From: Siphonodentalium dalli | Taxonomy: Eukaryota; Mollusca; Scaphopoda; Gadilida; Siphonodentaliidae | DNA: 64,000 bases | Direction: 5' to 3' | Assembly (NCBI GenBank): GCA_032622095.1 | Contig: CP136061.1 | Location: 11,051,287-11,115,286 of the forward strand | In this document: positions 1 to 10,879 of the stretch, piece by piece | Numbering within the stretch: position 1 is the first letter of the stretch | Layout of the letters: every line of letters starts with the position of its first letter | The notes under the pieces: model-generated | What the model saw: only the letters and a program-made list of their open reading frames with translations | What the model was told of the DNA's origin: nothing | Databases searched by the model: none | Position numbers and translations under genes: made by a program

Positions 1-76
1 TAAAATTGGTGTGTTTTCTTTGTAATATGATGAAGCATAATTAGATTTTGTTCACATTAGTCATTTTTATTAATAA

Positions 77-134
77 AAACCGAAACCGAAACCGAGACTC
101 AACTCTTTTTCCACAACCGAAACCGAAACCGAGG
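77..134. repeat. CCGAAA-type hexamer repeat
   Basis: Two short runs of the hexamer AAACCG (about 77-98 and 117-134) are separated by a pyrimidine-rich spacer. It is a simple repeat with no coding support. Confidence 0.6.
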
Positions 135-159
135 CAAATTTTCACAACCGCCCATCTCT

Positions 160-365
160 ACCATATAGGCTGGTCCCTGTCTCCCATGTCACCATATAGG
201 CTGGTCCCTGTCTCCCAAGTCACCATATAGGCTGGTCCCTGTCTCCCAAGTCACCATATAGGCTGATCCCTGTCTCCCAAGTCACCATATAGGCTGGTCC
301 CTGTCTCCCAAGTCACCATATAGGCTGGTCCCTGTCTCCCAAGTCACCATATAGGCTGGTCCCTG
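160..365. repeat. 31-bp minisatellite
   Basis: About 6.6 nearly identical copies of a 31-bp unit beginning ACCATATAGGCTGGTCCCTG. Copies start at about 160, 191, 222, 253, 284, 315 and 346, with few substitutions (for example CTGATC in one copy). The near identity suggests recent expansion. Confidence 0.9.
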
Positions 366-606
366 CTGTGGGTATAGTGCCCAGTGAGATCGGTATAGTT
401 CCCAGTTAGGTGGGTATAGAGCCCAGTGAGGCGGGTATAGTGCCCATTGAGGTGGGTATAGAGCCCAGTGAGGCAGGTATAGAGCCCAGTGAGGCAGGTA
501 TAGAGCCCAGTGAGGCGGTATAGTGCTCAGTGAGGTGGTATATAGCCCAGTGAGGTGGTATAGTGCCCAGTGAGGTGAGTATAGAGCCCAGTGAGGCGGG
601 TATAGT
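366..606. repeat. 22-23-bp minisatellite
   Basis: About eleven imperfect copies of GTGGGTATAGTGCCCAGTGA directly abut the 31-bp array. Copies vary at GCCCAGT/GCTCAGT and GGCGG/GGTGG. The whole first 600 bp is therefore non-coding satellite-like DNA. Confidence 0.85.
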
Positions 607-757
607 TCACAACACGAAACATGGCACTATACCCATGTAGTCAACTCCAATCTATGCTCTATTAATTAAATATACTGACCACAGAGCTTGTTGAATAAAA
701 CAATGCTGTTCCTGTCGCTGCCCCTGCCACAATGGCAAATCTGTAAAGAAAAAAATG

Positions 758-2262
758 AAAGTGTCAATGACACTGTAGCTCAACTTGGAAAGGGAATAAT
801 TTAATGTGGAGCGATTAGGAATGCGGAAAGTTGAAATGTCTAAGTAAAACTAGATTATCAACATGAAGAGATAAATATATATATATAAAAAAGGAAAATC
901 CAAGAGGGTTACTGGTGGCTATGTTTTCCAATAAAATTCAAAAACATTTGATAGCTTCCATCTAGTAAGATCAATATGAAGATTAATATGAAGTCTGGAG
1001 ATGATCGGATAAGGGAAGTGGACTGTAGGGTGTGCCAAAGGATTTAGTCATGCAAAGAGTAAAATCCAAGATGGCTGCCAGTGGACACGTTTTAAGACCA
1101 AATGAACCTAAAATGACTCGTTCCTATCTACATCCCAATGTCAACAGCCATGACAAATTTCATGATAATCCGACTAAAGGTACGACCTGTAGCCCACGCC
1201 AAAGGATTTTGTCATGCAAAGATTAAAATCCAAGATGGCTGCTGGCGCCATGATTTTGGCCGAATAACCTAAAAATGACTCGTTCTCATCTACATGTCAA
1301 TGTCAACATCCATGACAAATTTCACAATGATCTGACAAAAGGTGCGACCTGTAGCCCACGCCAAAGGATTTAGTCATGCAAAGAGTAAAATCCAAGATGG
1401 CTGCTGGTGACCATTTCTTTGGCCGAATGACCTGAAAATGACTCGTTCCCATCTACATGTCATATTTAACATCCATGACAATTTCATGATAATCTGACCA
1501 AAGGTACGACTTGTGGCCCGTGTGAAAGGATTTGGTCATGCAAAGAGTAAAATCCAAGATGGCTGCCAGCAGCCATGTTTTTTGGCCGAACGACCCCAAA
1601 ATTACTCGTTCCCATCTACATCTGAATATTAACACCCATGACAAATTTCATGATCAGACGAACAGTACGAACAGTAGCCCGTGCTAATGGATTGAATTTT
1701 GAATCCAAGATGGCCACTGGCAGCCATGTTTTTTGTCCGAATAACCCCAAAATGACTCGTTCCCATCTACATTCCAATTTTAACAGCCATGACAAATTTC
1801 ATGATGATCAGACTAAAGGTATGACCTGTAACCTGTACTAAAGGATTTAGTCATACAAAGAGTAAAATCCAAGATGACTGCTGGTGGCCATGTTTTTTGG
1901 TTAAATGACCTCAAAATGAATCGTTTCCCATCTACATCTAATTGTTAACATCCATGACAAATCCCATGATGATCGGACCAAAGATATGACTTGTAGCCCG
2001 TGCCAAAGGATTTAGTCATGCAAAGAGTAAAATCCAAGATGGCTGCTGGTGGCCATGTTTTTTGGCTGAATGACCCCAAAACGACTCGTTCCCATCTACA
2101 TGTCAATGTCAACATTCTTGACAAATTTCATAAAGATCAGACCAAAGGTACAACCTGTAGCCCGCGCCAAAGGAAATTGTTGACGGACACACGGACACAC
2201 ACACGGACGATGGACGCCAACCCATGGCAATAGCTCAAACTTACAAAGTAAGTTGAGCTAAT
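758..2262. repeat. Composite repeat element with about 160-bp internal tandem units
   Basis: The element opens with AGTGTCAATGACACTGTAGC followed by CTCAACTTGG. It closes with a short palindrome around TAAGTTGAGCTA. Between these lie about seven to eight tandem units of about 160 bp, each carrying TTTAGTCATGCAAAGAGTAA, then AATCCAAGATGGCTGC, GGCCATGTTTT and ACTCGTTCCCATCTACAT. The 3' part ends in a run of GGACACAC motifs. A shorter relative lies at 27779-28362, with related pieces at 22707-22745 and 38765-39105. Small ORFs inside are repeat shadows. No transposase is visible; class unknown, possibly a Helitron-like or foldback non-autonomous element. Confidence 0.75.
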
Positions 2263-2500
2263 AAATACTAAATATACCTCACAAGTTTAATTCCGTGATT
2301 GGTCTGTAAATTACACATGTAAATAAATACTAAATATACCTCACAAGTTAAGTGCCGTGATTGGTCAGTAAATTACACATGTAAATAAATACTAAATATA
2401 CCTCACAAGTTAAGTGCCGTGATTGGTCTGTAAATTACATACGTAAATAAATACTAAATATACCTCACAAGTTTAGTGCTGTGACTGGTCTTTCTAGTAC
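2260..2500. repeat. 61-bp tandem repeat, four copies
   Basis: Four copies of a unit carrying AATACTAAATATACCTCACA then AGTGCCGTGATTGGTCTGTA start at about 2263, 2324, 2385 and 2446. The array starts at the right end of the composite element. Confidence 0.85.
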
Positions 2501-3190
2501 ACCCAATGATTGATAAATTCCTCAGACTCCGCAATAATGTGCTGTATGTTCTCGATGCCATTTTTTCTGAAAGAAACATTTCGTGACATTTTATTCAACA
2601 ATTAATTGCTAGTAAAATGCTGTGTGGCCATTTGTCTCCCAGAAAAATGTGGGTTTTTTTTATGACATGGAGTTTTTACAGACAATAAAAAGTAGATTTC
2701 TCAAGGTAATATAACTATATACATATATAGGTTTCTTCAAGTATTATAACATGTATGTACATTCCAAGAGGGTGAATTTTGTGATGCCAGCCCGCTGGGC
2801 AGAATAGTGTCACTAAATTCACCTTCATGGGAGCTCATTCATCAAATGGCAGACACACTACATCCAGATGAATGGATAGATGAATGGATCAGGGTAATTT
2901 CCAGGCCAGTTTTGGTACCTGTAACAGGTATGGGCGCCCAAACTCCAGGTGCCCAAAAAACAGTTAGAAAGAAGAAAAATTCCTCAGATAATTTGTTTTT
3001 TGACCATTATTACTAGAAAACAAACACAACTAACACTAAATCATCAAATAAAGCAATAAATTGTCATTTTATGGCAGTATGTACACGTAGTTCAAGGGGA
3101 AGGCCACCCTATACCCTCCCCAACTTAGGGCTGCGGCCTTCGGATATGACTTTGGCGTATAAACAGGTGTCCCCAAATAATTACTGGAAA
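2500..3190. other. Non-coding; half-copy of a foldback MITE
   Basis: No gene seen. About 2765-2845 contains one arm of the AGAGGGTGAATTT foldback family found at 24-34 kb and 49 kb, here with CCAAGAGGGTGAATTTTGTG and a partial inverted partner CACTAAATTCACC. The remainder is AT-rich unique sequence. Confidence 0.5.
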
Positions 3191-3194
3191 CTAC

Positions 3195-3306
3195 ACTGGA
3201 ATGGATATATAGATAATTACTTGTAGACAGATTCGGCCATGGATAGATGAATGAGTAGATGAATGGATATATAGATAATTACTTGTAGACAGATTCGGCC
3301 ATGCAT
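3195..3306. repeat. Two-copy direct repeat (about 60 bp)
   Basis: ATGGATATATAGATAATTAC followed by TTGTAGACAGATTCGGCCAT occurs at about 3200 and again at about 3261, separated by ATGGATAGATGAATGAGTAG. Confidence 0.8.
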
Positions 3307-4800
3307 GGGGTTAGCCTTTGGGTGAGACTTTGGGCTGGCTTTGTAAAATTCAACCCCAAACTCTCTAAATTGTTCCAGAAATCTGTCTCTTTGTGGGGTG
3401 AATCTTTAGACAAGTCCGTTATTTCGTAGAAGTTATGTTTAACGAAATAACGGGCATCTTAGAGTTATCTCTCATATATCATACATTATTATACAAATTC
3501 ATCTATCAGTACAGATATCAATCATATCATTCATTATTATACACACTTTAATTAATGATAAATTCACCAATATATTTTACTAATCAAACTTCAAAGTCAT
3601 GGGGAAATTATTTATCATTGTGTTTTGATGGATAAATACATCTACAAGATACAAACTATCACAGACAAACTTGCAGTTTTGCATAAAAAAAATGCAATAT
3701 CACTGAATCTATTGCAAAATTCTATAACAAAAGCAAGAATGACATTTTATTCACTCACTGCATGTGTGTGTTGTCAATTTAGATATAATATTTGTAAAAA
3801 TAACTACTTTGAATAAGATTATTCTCCATTTCTATTTGATCACCCTACCGGAGTGTTTCACATCACTTTAATTATACTGACTGTATATGCGTCTTGAGTG
3901 GCATAATAATAAAAAGAACACTGCAATTAAGCCCTTTAAAAGTTTTTATCAAAACGATGGAGTTGACGTGCATCGTGCATGTCTGACATTATCTCAAAAT
4001 ACTTGGAATGCAGATGGCGACACAAAGTCCGACCTATACTATGTCAGATTAGAACCCTCGACCTAGATCATGCCATGAATCTCTGCTCTGGCTAGCGCCC
4101 GTAGAGATCACATTCCAGTGATTCCACCAGTACAAAACCTGGGAACTTTTTGAAGTTTTAACAGAGAACCTTATAAAGTCAACAAACTAGAGATTGAGTG
4201 TTGTCTGGTGCATACCCCCTTGTGACATACCGCCTAGTGTGGGCATACCTATAAACTATGACTGATATTCTCAGACAGATGGACCCAAAAATCATCATAT
4301 TCAGATAAATAAAGATGATTAACAATAGAACAAAAAACCTAAACATAAAATTGAACACGAATGTCCTGATACTAAGTGGTGAACATCCATACCAAATTTC
4401 TTGAGATCCGAGCATTAATGTTCATGTTATGGCCTGAAGAGACATTGGACGGACCAAAAAGGACAAATTCCAGATAAACAAAGATGACTAATTCTAGAAT
4501 GGAAAACCCGAACAAAACGATTGAACCCTATATTGAATGTCCTCATAGTAGTGAATATCAATACCAAATTTCATTGAGATCCGAGTATTACTGGTTAATT
4601 TATTACATGAACAGACATCGGACATACATATGGACGCACACGCCCCGATGCACGAACAGAAACAAAAGTCACAGAAAAGCTGGCAATTTCAAGCTGGGTC
4701 CGCCCCCTAATGTGAAGTAGGTTATTTAGGAGCATATACTAGTACTGACAAAGAAATTTATTCCCTGCCTTGATTATGGGAGGCTCTTTTCACATTTATT
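3307..4800. other. Unannotated AT-rich sequence with dispersed repeat tails
   Basis: No convincing gene. About 4190-4720 holds two related blocks (AAATTTC(A)TTGAGATCCGAG near 4395 and 4566) ending in GGACGCACACGCC-type sequence. This is typical of a dispersed non-autonomous repeat. ORFs of 60-78 codons here show no recognisable domain. Confidence 0.4.
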
Positions 4801-4807
4801 ATTTATT

Positions 4808-4950
4808 TGTGCTTAAGTGCAAATATTTGCGCTTAAGTGTAAATGATTTGCACTTAAGCGTAAATCATTTGCCCTCAAGCGCAAATCATTTGCAGTTAAG
4901 CGCAAATATGTGTCTATAAATTTATTTGCGATTAAGCGCAAATACCTAAC
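4808..4950. repeat. CTTAAGTGCAAAT short tandem/palindromic repeat
   Basis: About seven copies of GCTTAAGTGCAAATNATTTG in a 19-22-bp register. CTTAAG is itself palindromic, so the array can pair on itself. The same motif recurs at about 6138-6225. Confidence 0.75.
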
Positions 4951-5033
4951 ACTTCCATACTTCCCTCTGATTGTGAATGATTGAGTCCATCTCACAGTAT
5001 ATTATTAATTAGCTAGAGGTTATCGGCCGCATT

Positions 5034-5146
5034 AAGTAGAAAGCTGCCCACGTCATAAGTAACAAAAAGTCGGCCAATAAGTAGAAAACGCGGCCAATAA
5101 GTAACAAAAAGTCGGCCAATAAGTAGAAAACGCGGCCAATAAGTCA
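5034..5146. repeat. Tandem repeat with CGGCCAATAAGTA units
   Basis: Alternating CGGCCAATAAGTAGAAAACG and CGGCCAATAAGTAACAAAAA units are present five times. Confidence 0.8.
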
Positions 5147-5486
5147 AGGTAACGTAAATTACGTCATACGTAATTAGCTCGATCGGCAAAGAATATTGGG
5201 TCGATGGAAGATAGACTGCAGTTGATTTCGGATGAATTACGGACAGTCACTGTTTTTGGGAGTAAATATACATGTACGTGGATGAACTACATGTTTCCGT
5301 ATCAATATCATTCCCAGTGGAAACAGACAGTACTGTGAAATCGCTGCAAGTTCTTCATTAAATTCACAAGAATAAAAATTGCTGGAATAATTTTTAATTT
5401 AATAAAACACACAATGGTATATCTATGTTAATGTATTCATCCTGTGAAACAATTATTGCCACTGTTGCTAATTAATAAAATACTTA

Positions 5487-5626
5487 TTAATTGGTTGTTT
5501 CCACATTGACCGAGTTATGAGCCTCGGTCTGTCGTATTAGCCTTCGGCCTGCGGCCTCAGGCCAATACGACAGACCTCGGCCTCATAACTCGGCCAATAT
5601 GGAAACAACCAATTAATAACATATAT
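5487..5626. mobile_element. Foldback MITE (about 140 bp)
   Basis: Near-perfect inverted repeat. TTATTAATTGGTTGTTTCCA on the left is mirrored by TGGAAACAACCAATTAATAA on the right. Matching inner arms (ACCGAGTTATGAGCC / CCTCATAACTCGG, then CGTATTAGCC) surround a GC-rich loop. No coding capacity. Confidence 0.85.
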
Positions 5627-5689
5627 TATTATGGGCCCATAGTAGTATCCCCATAGACTCGAAAATTGAAGAAAACAGATATTTCTATA

Positions 5690-6065
5690 TGCATATCAGC
5701 ATCTCTGTCCCTGGTGTCCCAATAATTGGTGCCTCAATCACAGAGCTCTAGTATATTTGATTAAAGGGACATCTCCTGCACAGATATACATGTATACCAT
5801 TTCCATGGCCAACAAACGGGAATTAGGGTTACAGGGGGCTTGCTTCCCTCATATGGTGTACTTTTTTACTTGAAATAAGGGGAAAAACCCTATTTTCATA
5901 TTATCAGCATCCCTGCCCCCAAGAATTTGTGTCTCCATCCCAGAGATCTAGTATATTTTGAAAAAGAGACATATCCTGCTCAGATCTATACCATTTCCAT
6001 GGTCATAAAAAGGGAATTAGGGGTTTAATACTGGGGGATTGCTTCCCTCATATGGTGGGCTTATA
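5690..6065. repeat. Direct duplication of about 185 bp
   Basis: Two diverged copies (about 5690-5866 and 5891-6060) share ATATCAGCATC, CAGAG(C/A)TCTAGTATATTT, CAGATATA and TACCATTTCCATGG, then GGGAATTAGG and TTGCTTCCCTCATATGGTG. Non-coding. Confidence 0.75.
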
Positions 6066-6124
6066 TAGACTTGAGTGATGTGTTTAGGCCTGTGCCATTT
6101 AAAATTAATTCAGGGGGATCAATG

Positions 6125-6230
6125 CATATGAATTTTTATTTGCACTTAAGTGCAAATCATTTGCGCTTTATAAGCGTTATTCTTTTGCGCTTAAATGTAA
6201 ATAATATCTATTTGCACTTAAGCATACTCT
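6125..6230. repeat. Second CTTAAGTGCAAAT array
   Basis: Degenerate copies of the 4.8-kb array (TTTGCACTTAAGTGCAAATC, then TTTGCGCTTAAATGTAAAT). Confidence 0.65.
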
Positions 6231-6724
6231 TGGGCTCCAAATAAAAGTGCAGGCCCAAATATCAGTGCAGGGGGTGAATTCCATTGAAAGTTAATTAAAG
6301 AGAATCTAGATTTGGATTCTCGCCGAAATATAACTTCAAGCCCCAGTGACAGAGATAACTCTATTACACAATCGCCTGAAATGTCTATCAACTTACTAGT
6401 ACGCCCCCAAAGGGAGGAATTTTGACAGGAATGCCATTAACCAGTGGATCGTTGCCCACAGTAGGGTTCTTTATCTTGCACACACGGAACAGCCATTTAT
6501 GTCCCTACCCGATGAGACGGCTGCATGATCAAACCAGTGTCATCCCTGTACATGACACCGGGCGGGGGCGGATTACCACTTTAGGACACCTCATCGAGGC
6601 ATTCAGGGTACTTTATATAGGTACGCTCGGAGCTACAACTTTTGTTTTGTCTAGGGTGCAAGCGAAACCTCTGGCCAGTAGTCAAACACGATAACCACTC
6701 GGTCATCCAACTCCTCATTGAGAA

Positions 6725-6876
6725 GCACAGTTGTTGAAAATTTGTGTCAAAAAACACAAAAAACACGAAAAACAGATATCCCCACCCCTACTTAGTATAT
6801 AATTGAGATACTAAGTAGTGACCAGTGGTGTGGATATCTGTTTTTTCGTGGTTTTTGACACAAATTTCCAACAAGT
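6725..6876. mobile_element. Foldback MITE (about 150 bp)
   Basis: The left arm TTGTTGAAAATTTGTGTCAA, then AACACGAAAAACAGATATCC, pairs with the right arm GGATATCTGTTTTTTCGTGG, then TTTTTGACACAAATTTCCAA. The loop contains ACTTAGTATATAATTGAGAT with its own small palindrome. Confidence 0.8.
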
Positions 6877-7149
6877 TGAACAACTGATTGAACTGTGTTG
6901 AGAATGAGAAGTTATCTCGAAATTTCCAGATAAATAAAATAATTTAAATGTCCTATTTTAGCCATCGTATTTTTACCTTTGGTGTCACTTACTTTTTAAC
7001 AAACTTCATATAAGAAGTTCCTGGTGTTTCTACGTGCGATCATACAGCGTTCCGTGTCTGCTCATGAAAAATACGTGAGAAAGTCCACGCTCGCGTGTCG
7101 GGCATGAGGAAATCCCGGAAAGTCCCAGCTATTAAAAATAACTGCATAA

Positions 7150-7566
7150 ATGACGTCACTGTCAGCTACGGACTATGGCAAGCCATTTGGAACTCATTTT
7201 TCAATCGTAAATGTCACGCCTTCAAATTGTCCGTGTAGTTTTGATATAACATTCTACAAAAAAAATCGAATGAAAGCCTCATCAGACAAACAGAAAACTA
7301 TAAACTACCAGCAAGATCCTAAAAAATATTTTTTTAGAATATGGCAGCCTGGGTCCACCCAAAGGGATATACAAAAAAATAAATATTGTCTCATACCACA
7401 GAAAACTGTGACAAATCTAAAAGAGTTCACAAACACTTCATATTTGAACCGGCAAATGACATCCATATACCTTATACCACAGCTAAAGCCGACGACACAT
7501 TTAACTTACCAAATTAAAATAAATTACACAGCGCGACGATTAATTATAAATGGATTATTATGCTGA
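7150..7566 (+). CDS. Unclassified 138-codon ORF
   Basis: Open frame with ATG at 7150 and stop at 7566. The predicted product is Lys/Thr/Tyr-rich with no recognisable domain, signal peptide or membrane segment. Its AT-rich codon use resembles surrounding non-coding DNA. It could be chance, a decayed transposon ORF or an exon. I do not recognise it and list it only because it is the longest unexplained frame in the first 13 kb. Confidence 0.12.
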   Translation: MTSLSATDYGKPFGTHFSIVNVTPSNCPCSFDITFYKKNRMKASSDKQKTINYQQDPKKYFFRIWQPGSTQRDIQKNKYCLIPQKTVTNLKEFTNTSYLNRQMTSIYLIPQLKPTTHLTYQIKINYTARRLIINGLLC

Positions 7567-7987
7567 CATAATTTTTAAATACGTCACTGGAATCTTAGTG
7601 GTCGGATATGGTGTCATGTACGAGACTTTATCGTGGCCACAAGCCGTCAAACTTTAGGCCTACTTGTTGCTGTGTAGTTTCCGGCCGCAGGCCGGGTAGG
7701 ATGGTCGGAACGCATTGTGCAGTTCCCTTCACCCTTTCTTTAATTCTTCGATAAAAATCGATTGTTGAGGCTGTTGTATTTGGAGGCAAAGCGGTGGAAG
7801 CGTGGTGGAGGAGTCGAGGCTGTTGGGATGTGAGGCTTGGGTTTAGGCTGGATGTCTGGTTGGTGTGGCTGTTGGTTGGCTGGCGTTAAGGCTGATCAAT
7901 GCGTCTTGGATGCTTGGTTGGTGGTGTGGCTGGCGAAGTGCTGGAGTGGTTGGGGGCTGTGTTGGCGTTGGCTGGTGAGGTTATTGG

Positions 7988-8372
7988 CGCTGAATAGGTC
8001 ACTCTCACCGGTTTTCTGTGATAAAGTTACCCAGGTTCCTAATTTTGTGATAAAGTTACCCAGGTTGGTGAGAATTGTGATAAAGTTACCCAGGTTAAGC
8101 AAATCTCACAATATCAACTCGATTTAAAATTGACAGAGGGAAATATTGTTCAGTTTTGGCAAGTAATAGCCCTTATCAAGCATAAATTAAGACATATTAG
8201 TACTGTAGTTCGTCATTTTGATCACAAAAATCAATAATTTGTTGCTAAACATGAACTATTATTAACCTGGGTAACTTTATCACATTCTTCTCCAACCTGG
8301 GTAACTTTATCACAATTTCAGGAACCTGGGTAACTTTATCACAGAAAACCGGTGAGAGTGACCTATTCAGCG
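7988..8372. mobile_element. Foldback MITE with 7-bp target duplication and repeated arms
   Basis: The element begins CGCTGAATAGGTCACTCTCA and ends with the exact complement TGAGAGTGACCTATTCAGCG. TTATTGG flanks it on both sides (7981-7987 and 8373-8379). Each arm contains three tandem copies of GTGATAAAGTTACCCAGGTT, in inverse orientation between arms. The centre is AT-rich. No transposase. The target-duplication length is nearest to hAT-type (8 bp) but not diagnostic. Confidence 0.85.
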
Positions 8373-8429
8373 TTATTGGCTGGCTGGTGATTTGGCTGTT
8401 GGTTGGCTTGGTTGACGGTTGTATGGGAT

Positions 8430-8800
8430 CTAGATTGGTCTGTCGGTGTTGTCGATTTCTAGGATGGACTTGGTCTTTTTGGTGGAGAGCAGCTGGTTTC
8501 GCAGATGGAGTTCTTGCATGAGTGGGCTGTTGTCTATTCTGGCGAGGGTCTGGTTTCTGAGGTCGGTTAGTCGTTGTTTCGTCGTAGGTATGTCTGCTGC
8601 GTCGTGGAGGGATTGGTTTGGTGTGAAGATTGGCTGATGTAGAGCGATGCGGAGAGCTTTGTTTTGGACTTTCTGCAGGGTTTCGATTGAGCTGTTGGAG
8701 GCTGCTGCTATGATGGGTGCGCCATACTCCATTACTGGGCGGACGTATCTAGTTTGAAGAGGTTGATGATGGTCTGGCTGTTGGTTAGGTTGGTTAGGCC
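8430..8800 (-). pseudogene. 3' fragment of a LINE (non-LTR) reverse transcriptase
   Basis: The minus-strand frame 8732-8430 encodes a 100-residue tail with MEYGAPIIAAASNSSIETLQ, then KVQNKALRIALHQPIFTPNQ and LHDAADIPTTKQRL. This is the 'YVRPVLEYG.P ... LQKVQNKALRI ... IPTL' region found just C-terminal to the catalytic domain of Jockey/CR1-like retrotransposon reverse transcriptases. Upstream of the Met the frame still reads YVRPV, then shifts within about 20 bases (INLFK lies in another frame). The copy is therefore 5'-truncated and broken. Only the C-terminal remnant exists; no catalytic YADD box is in the window. Confidence 0.75.
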
Positions 8801-9192
8801 TACACTTATTTCACCAACAATTTATAAGTGCCACCGCACACGCTACGATTAAAATTAGAATGGGGAAAATCGCAGGTGGAGAAAAGTGACTTGCCCGCAG
8901 ACGCTACGGTGCAAACTCCATACAGCGCCCTCTACGCTATCGCTGCGATATATCACTGCCACAATGAGTGTACTTTGCAGACGATAAATCTATTTTTACA
9001 TATCGTCGCGGAACTGTATTTACTACTATTTAGTACCTATTATCGTGTTTTTACCACCAATTTTTTTTTAAAGTTTTCAATAATGGTAATTCTTTCGGTA
9101 TTGATAAGAACAATATGAACTGAGCCAGACATAGACAATTTTAATCCTAAAACATAAGAACTAAAAACAGTGGTAGGCCTATCTCAGCGGAG

Positions 9193-9570
9193 GGAAGTCG
9201 GTGGCCGAGAGGTAGCGTAGGCCTACTGGTCTCTCGTGCTATCGGACCGGGGATCGCAACCTGGTCAGGGTATTCTGACAAAAATCAGAACTCGGTCAGA
9301 TACCAAGTTTGTCAGGCTGAAAAGTCTCATTCGAGATAACTGAATAAAGATCCGAATGCAAAATGCCGACTTCCCCCCATTACAACACTTGTCCAGGTAT
9401 GTTGTCGTGGGTGCAGTACGCTGTCCGTTCGGGCGCGGACATTAATGGCTGACCCGTGTACACGCCTCGGTGTGTGCACGTTAAAGAACGCTACTGGAGT
9501 CACCACAGGGTTATAAAGTTACTCGGCCGTTGTAGCACCTGGTCCTCCACATAATCCTCAGCGATCACGC
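9193..9570 (+). mobile_element. tRNA-derived SINE-like repeat
   Basis: A perfect Pol III A-box match, TGGCCGAGAGG (9202-9212), is followed 38 bp downstream by a degenerate B-box, GGATCGCAACC (9251-9261). This is Leu/Ser tRNA-like spacing with a long variable region. The body continues to TGTGTGCACGTTAAAGAACG, a motif seen in the conserved central/3' parts of widespread invertebrate SINEs. No intact tRNA cloverleaf, so it is a SINE and not a tRNA gene. The family was not identified. Confidence 0.55.
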
Positions 9571-9963
9571 GCAACGTCAAGGCTGCTCGTTTGATTTTTT
9601 TCATTGTAACGTACATTTCTTCATAACTAGTTTGACCATAACGGCATTTTGTAGCTAAATGACGATTTAAACGTAAGAATCAACATTTATTATCACCACC
9701 TAAATTTATTGTGTTTGTTAACACAAATTAGCATCAAGTCTGGTTGGTGTATAAACAATATTTATTTTTTTAAATCAAATAAAAAACACAAACACAATAC
9801 AATACAAATATACAAACATTGCCGCTGCGTACGAATGGGGGTTCGGAAAACAGGTTTCCGCCTTGTTTTTCCCCCAGAAAATAAAGGGTTTTTTTACCTA
9901 GGCGGTTTTTCCTGGCCGACTGCGCAGTTTTCTCGATATGTACAATAACATGTATGTCTACAT

Positions 9964-10161
9964 GTGCCCACAATATTCTCTGTAAACATGCAATCCTTAA
10001 TAAACGCTGACTTACGACTATGGATCGGCTTATTTGCAATATTTCGAGTTGTTTATTGTAACGTCGAATTGGGAATACTAGGTATAACTGTCATTGAGAC
10101 AACACATATTATAAATCAATTACTTCACACGGCATTACTAATGCAGCCAGGGTGTAAGTGA
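9964..10161 (+). CDS. Candidate signal-peptide first exon (weak)
   Basis: From the Met at 9988 the ORF reads MQSLINADLRLWIGLFAIFR with a hydrophobic stretch resembling a signal peptide or signal anchor. A consensus-like donor GTAAGT occurs at 10153 (CCAGGGT then GTAAGTGAC), which would leave the exon in phase 1, as many secretory-leader exons do. No homology is recognised and no downstream exon was found, so this may be chance. Confidence 0.15.
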   Translation: MPTIFSVNMQSLINADLRLWIGLFAIFRVVYCNVELGILGITVIETTHIINQLLHTALLMQPGCK

Positions 10162-10514
10162 CACTCTCGTTATTTGGCAGACTCATTAACAGATGTGATT
10201 AGCATGACATGGATCCGGTTAAACATGGTTTTATTGGGCCGGGACTGAGACCCCATTTTCACATAATTACATCATTACGTAATCCCATAATTAGTTGCAG
10301 CTCACGAACTGTGAACACACCTCATATGAACTGCCTACTCAAATTTTCTAGCAGTCAGATATAAGAACACAATAACTATTCAATTATAATAACATAGTTT
10401 GTCAATGTCAACTTTCGCTTCGCAAGCAGCCTGTCGCAAGCGGAATAAAATTCACTCCGATACATCTATCCGGGTATCGATTGTCAGTGTTACACCTCCC
10501 ATGGCTACACGTTT

Positions 10515-10703
10515 TCACCATTTTATGAAAACCCGACTCAGCTTGGAAATATTCTGGTGCACATCGAACAAATTATCCTTATGAACTGTTAATAAAACAA
10601 ACGAAATCTCTCGCCGGGCGTCGAAATTAATCACCAAACCAGGAATAAACAAGAAAACCATAGTCAGAAATGGTAACGCCACCAAGATCGTATTATTAGC
10701 CAT
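10515..10703 (-). CDS. Candidate membrane/secretory N-terminal exon (weak)
   Basis: 62-codon ORF on the minus strand. It begins MANNTILVALPFLTMVFLFI and continues PGLVINFDARREISFVLLTV, giving a strong hydrophobic segment at residues 5-25 followed by a soluble tail. It converges on the candidate at 9.96 kb. A GT (ATGGTGAAA) overlaps the stop and could be a donor. No family recognised. Confidence 0.2.
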   Translation of the reverse strand: MANNTILVALPFLTMVFLFIPGLVINFDARREISFVLLTVHKDNLFDVHQNISKLSRVFIKW

Positions 10704-10879
10704 AAATATAAATAATAATACAATTATTCTATAAACTAGCTTTCAAATTTTATGCGGGAAATTTGCGTACTTCCATATTTCAAGTTTTCCCGTTTCTCGT
10801 GGCATACATTACTTTCATCAAACTGTCTTCTTTATTACACAAGCTGATAGGCCCGACTTCACCCGGGCTGTTTCCCATC

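Noticed and set aside
4179-4720. 78-codon ORFs on both strands
   Set aside because: They lie in a dispersed repeat with internal duplication and a GGAC tail; no domain.
5300-5486. Possible continuation of a gene near 5.2-5.5 kb
   Set aside because: No ORF above background and no splice-flanked conserved motif on either strand.
7837-8127. Trp/Leu-rich 96-codon plus ORF
   Set aside because: It spans a GT-rich degenerate repeat and one arm of the 7988-8372 MITE.
9202-9261. tRNA gene suggested by the A-box/B-box
   Set aside because: No acceptor stem or anticodon arm pairs, the B-box has two mismatches, and a long body follows, as in a SINE.
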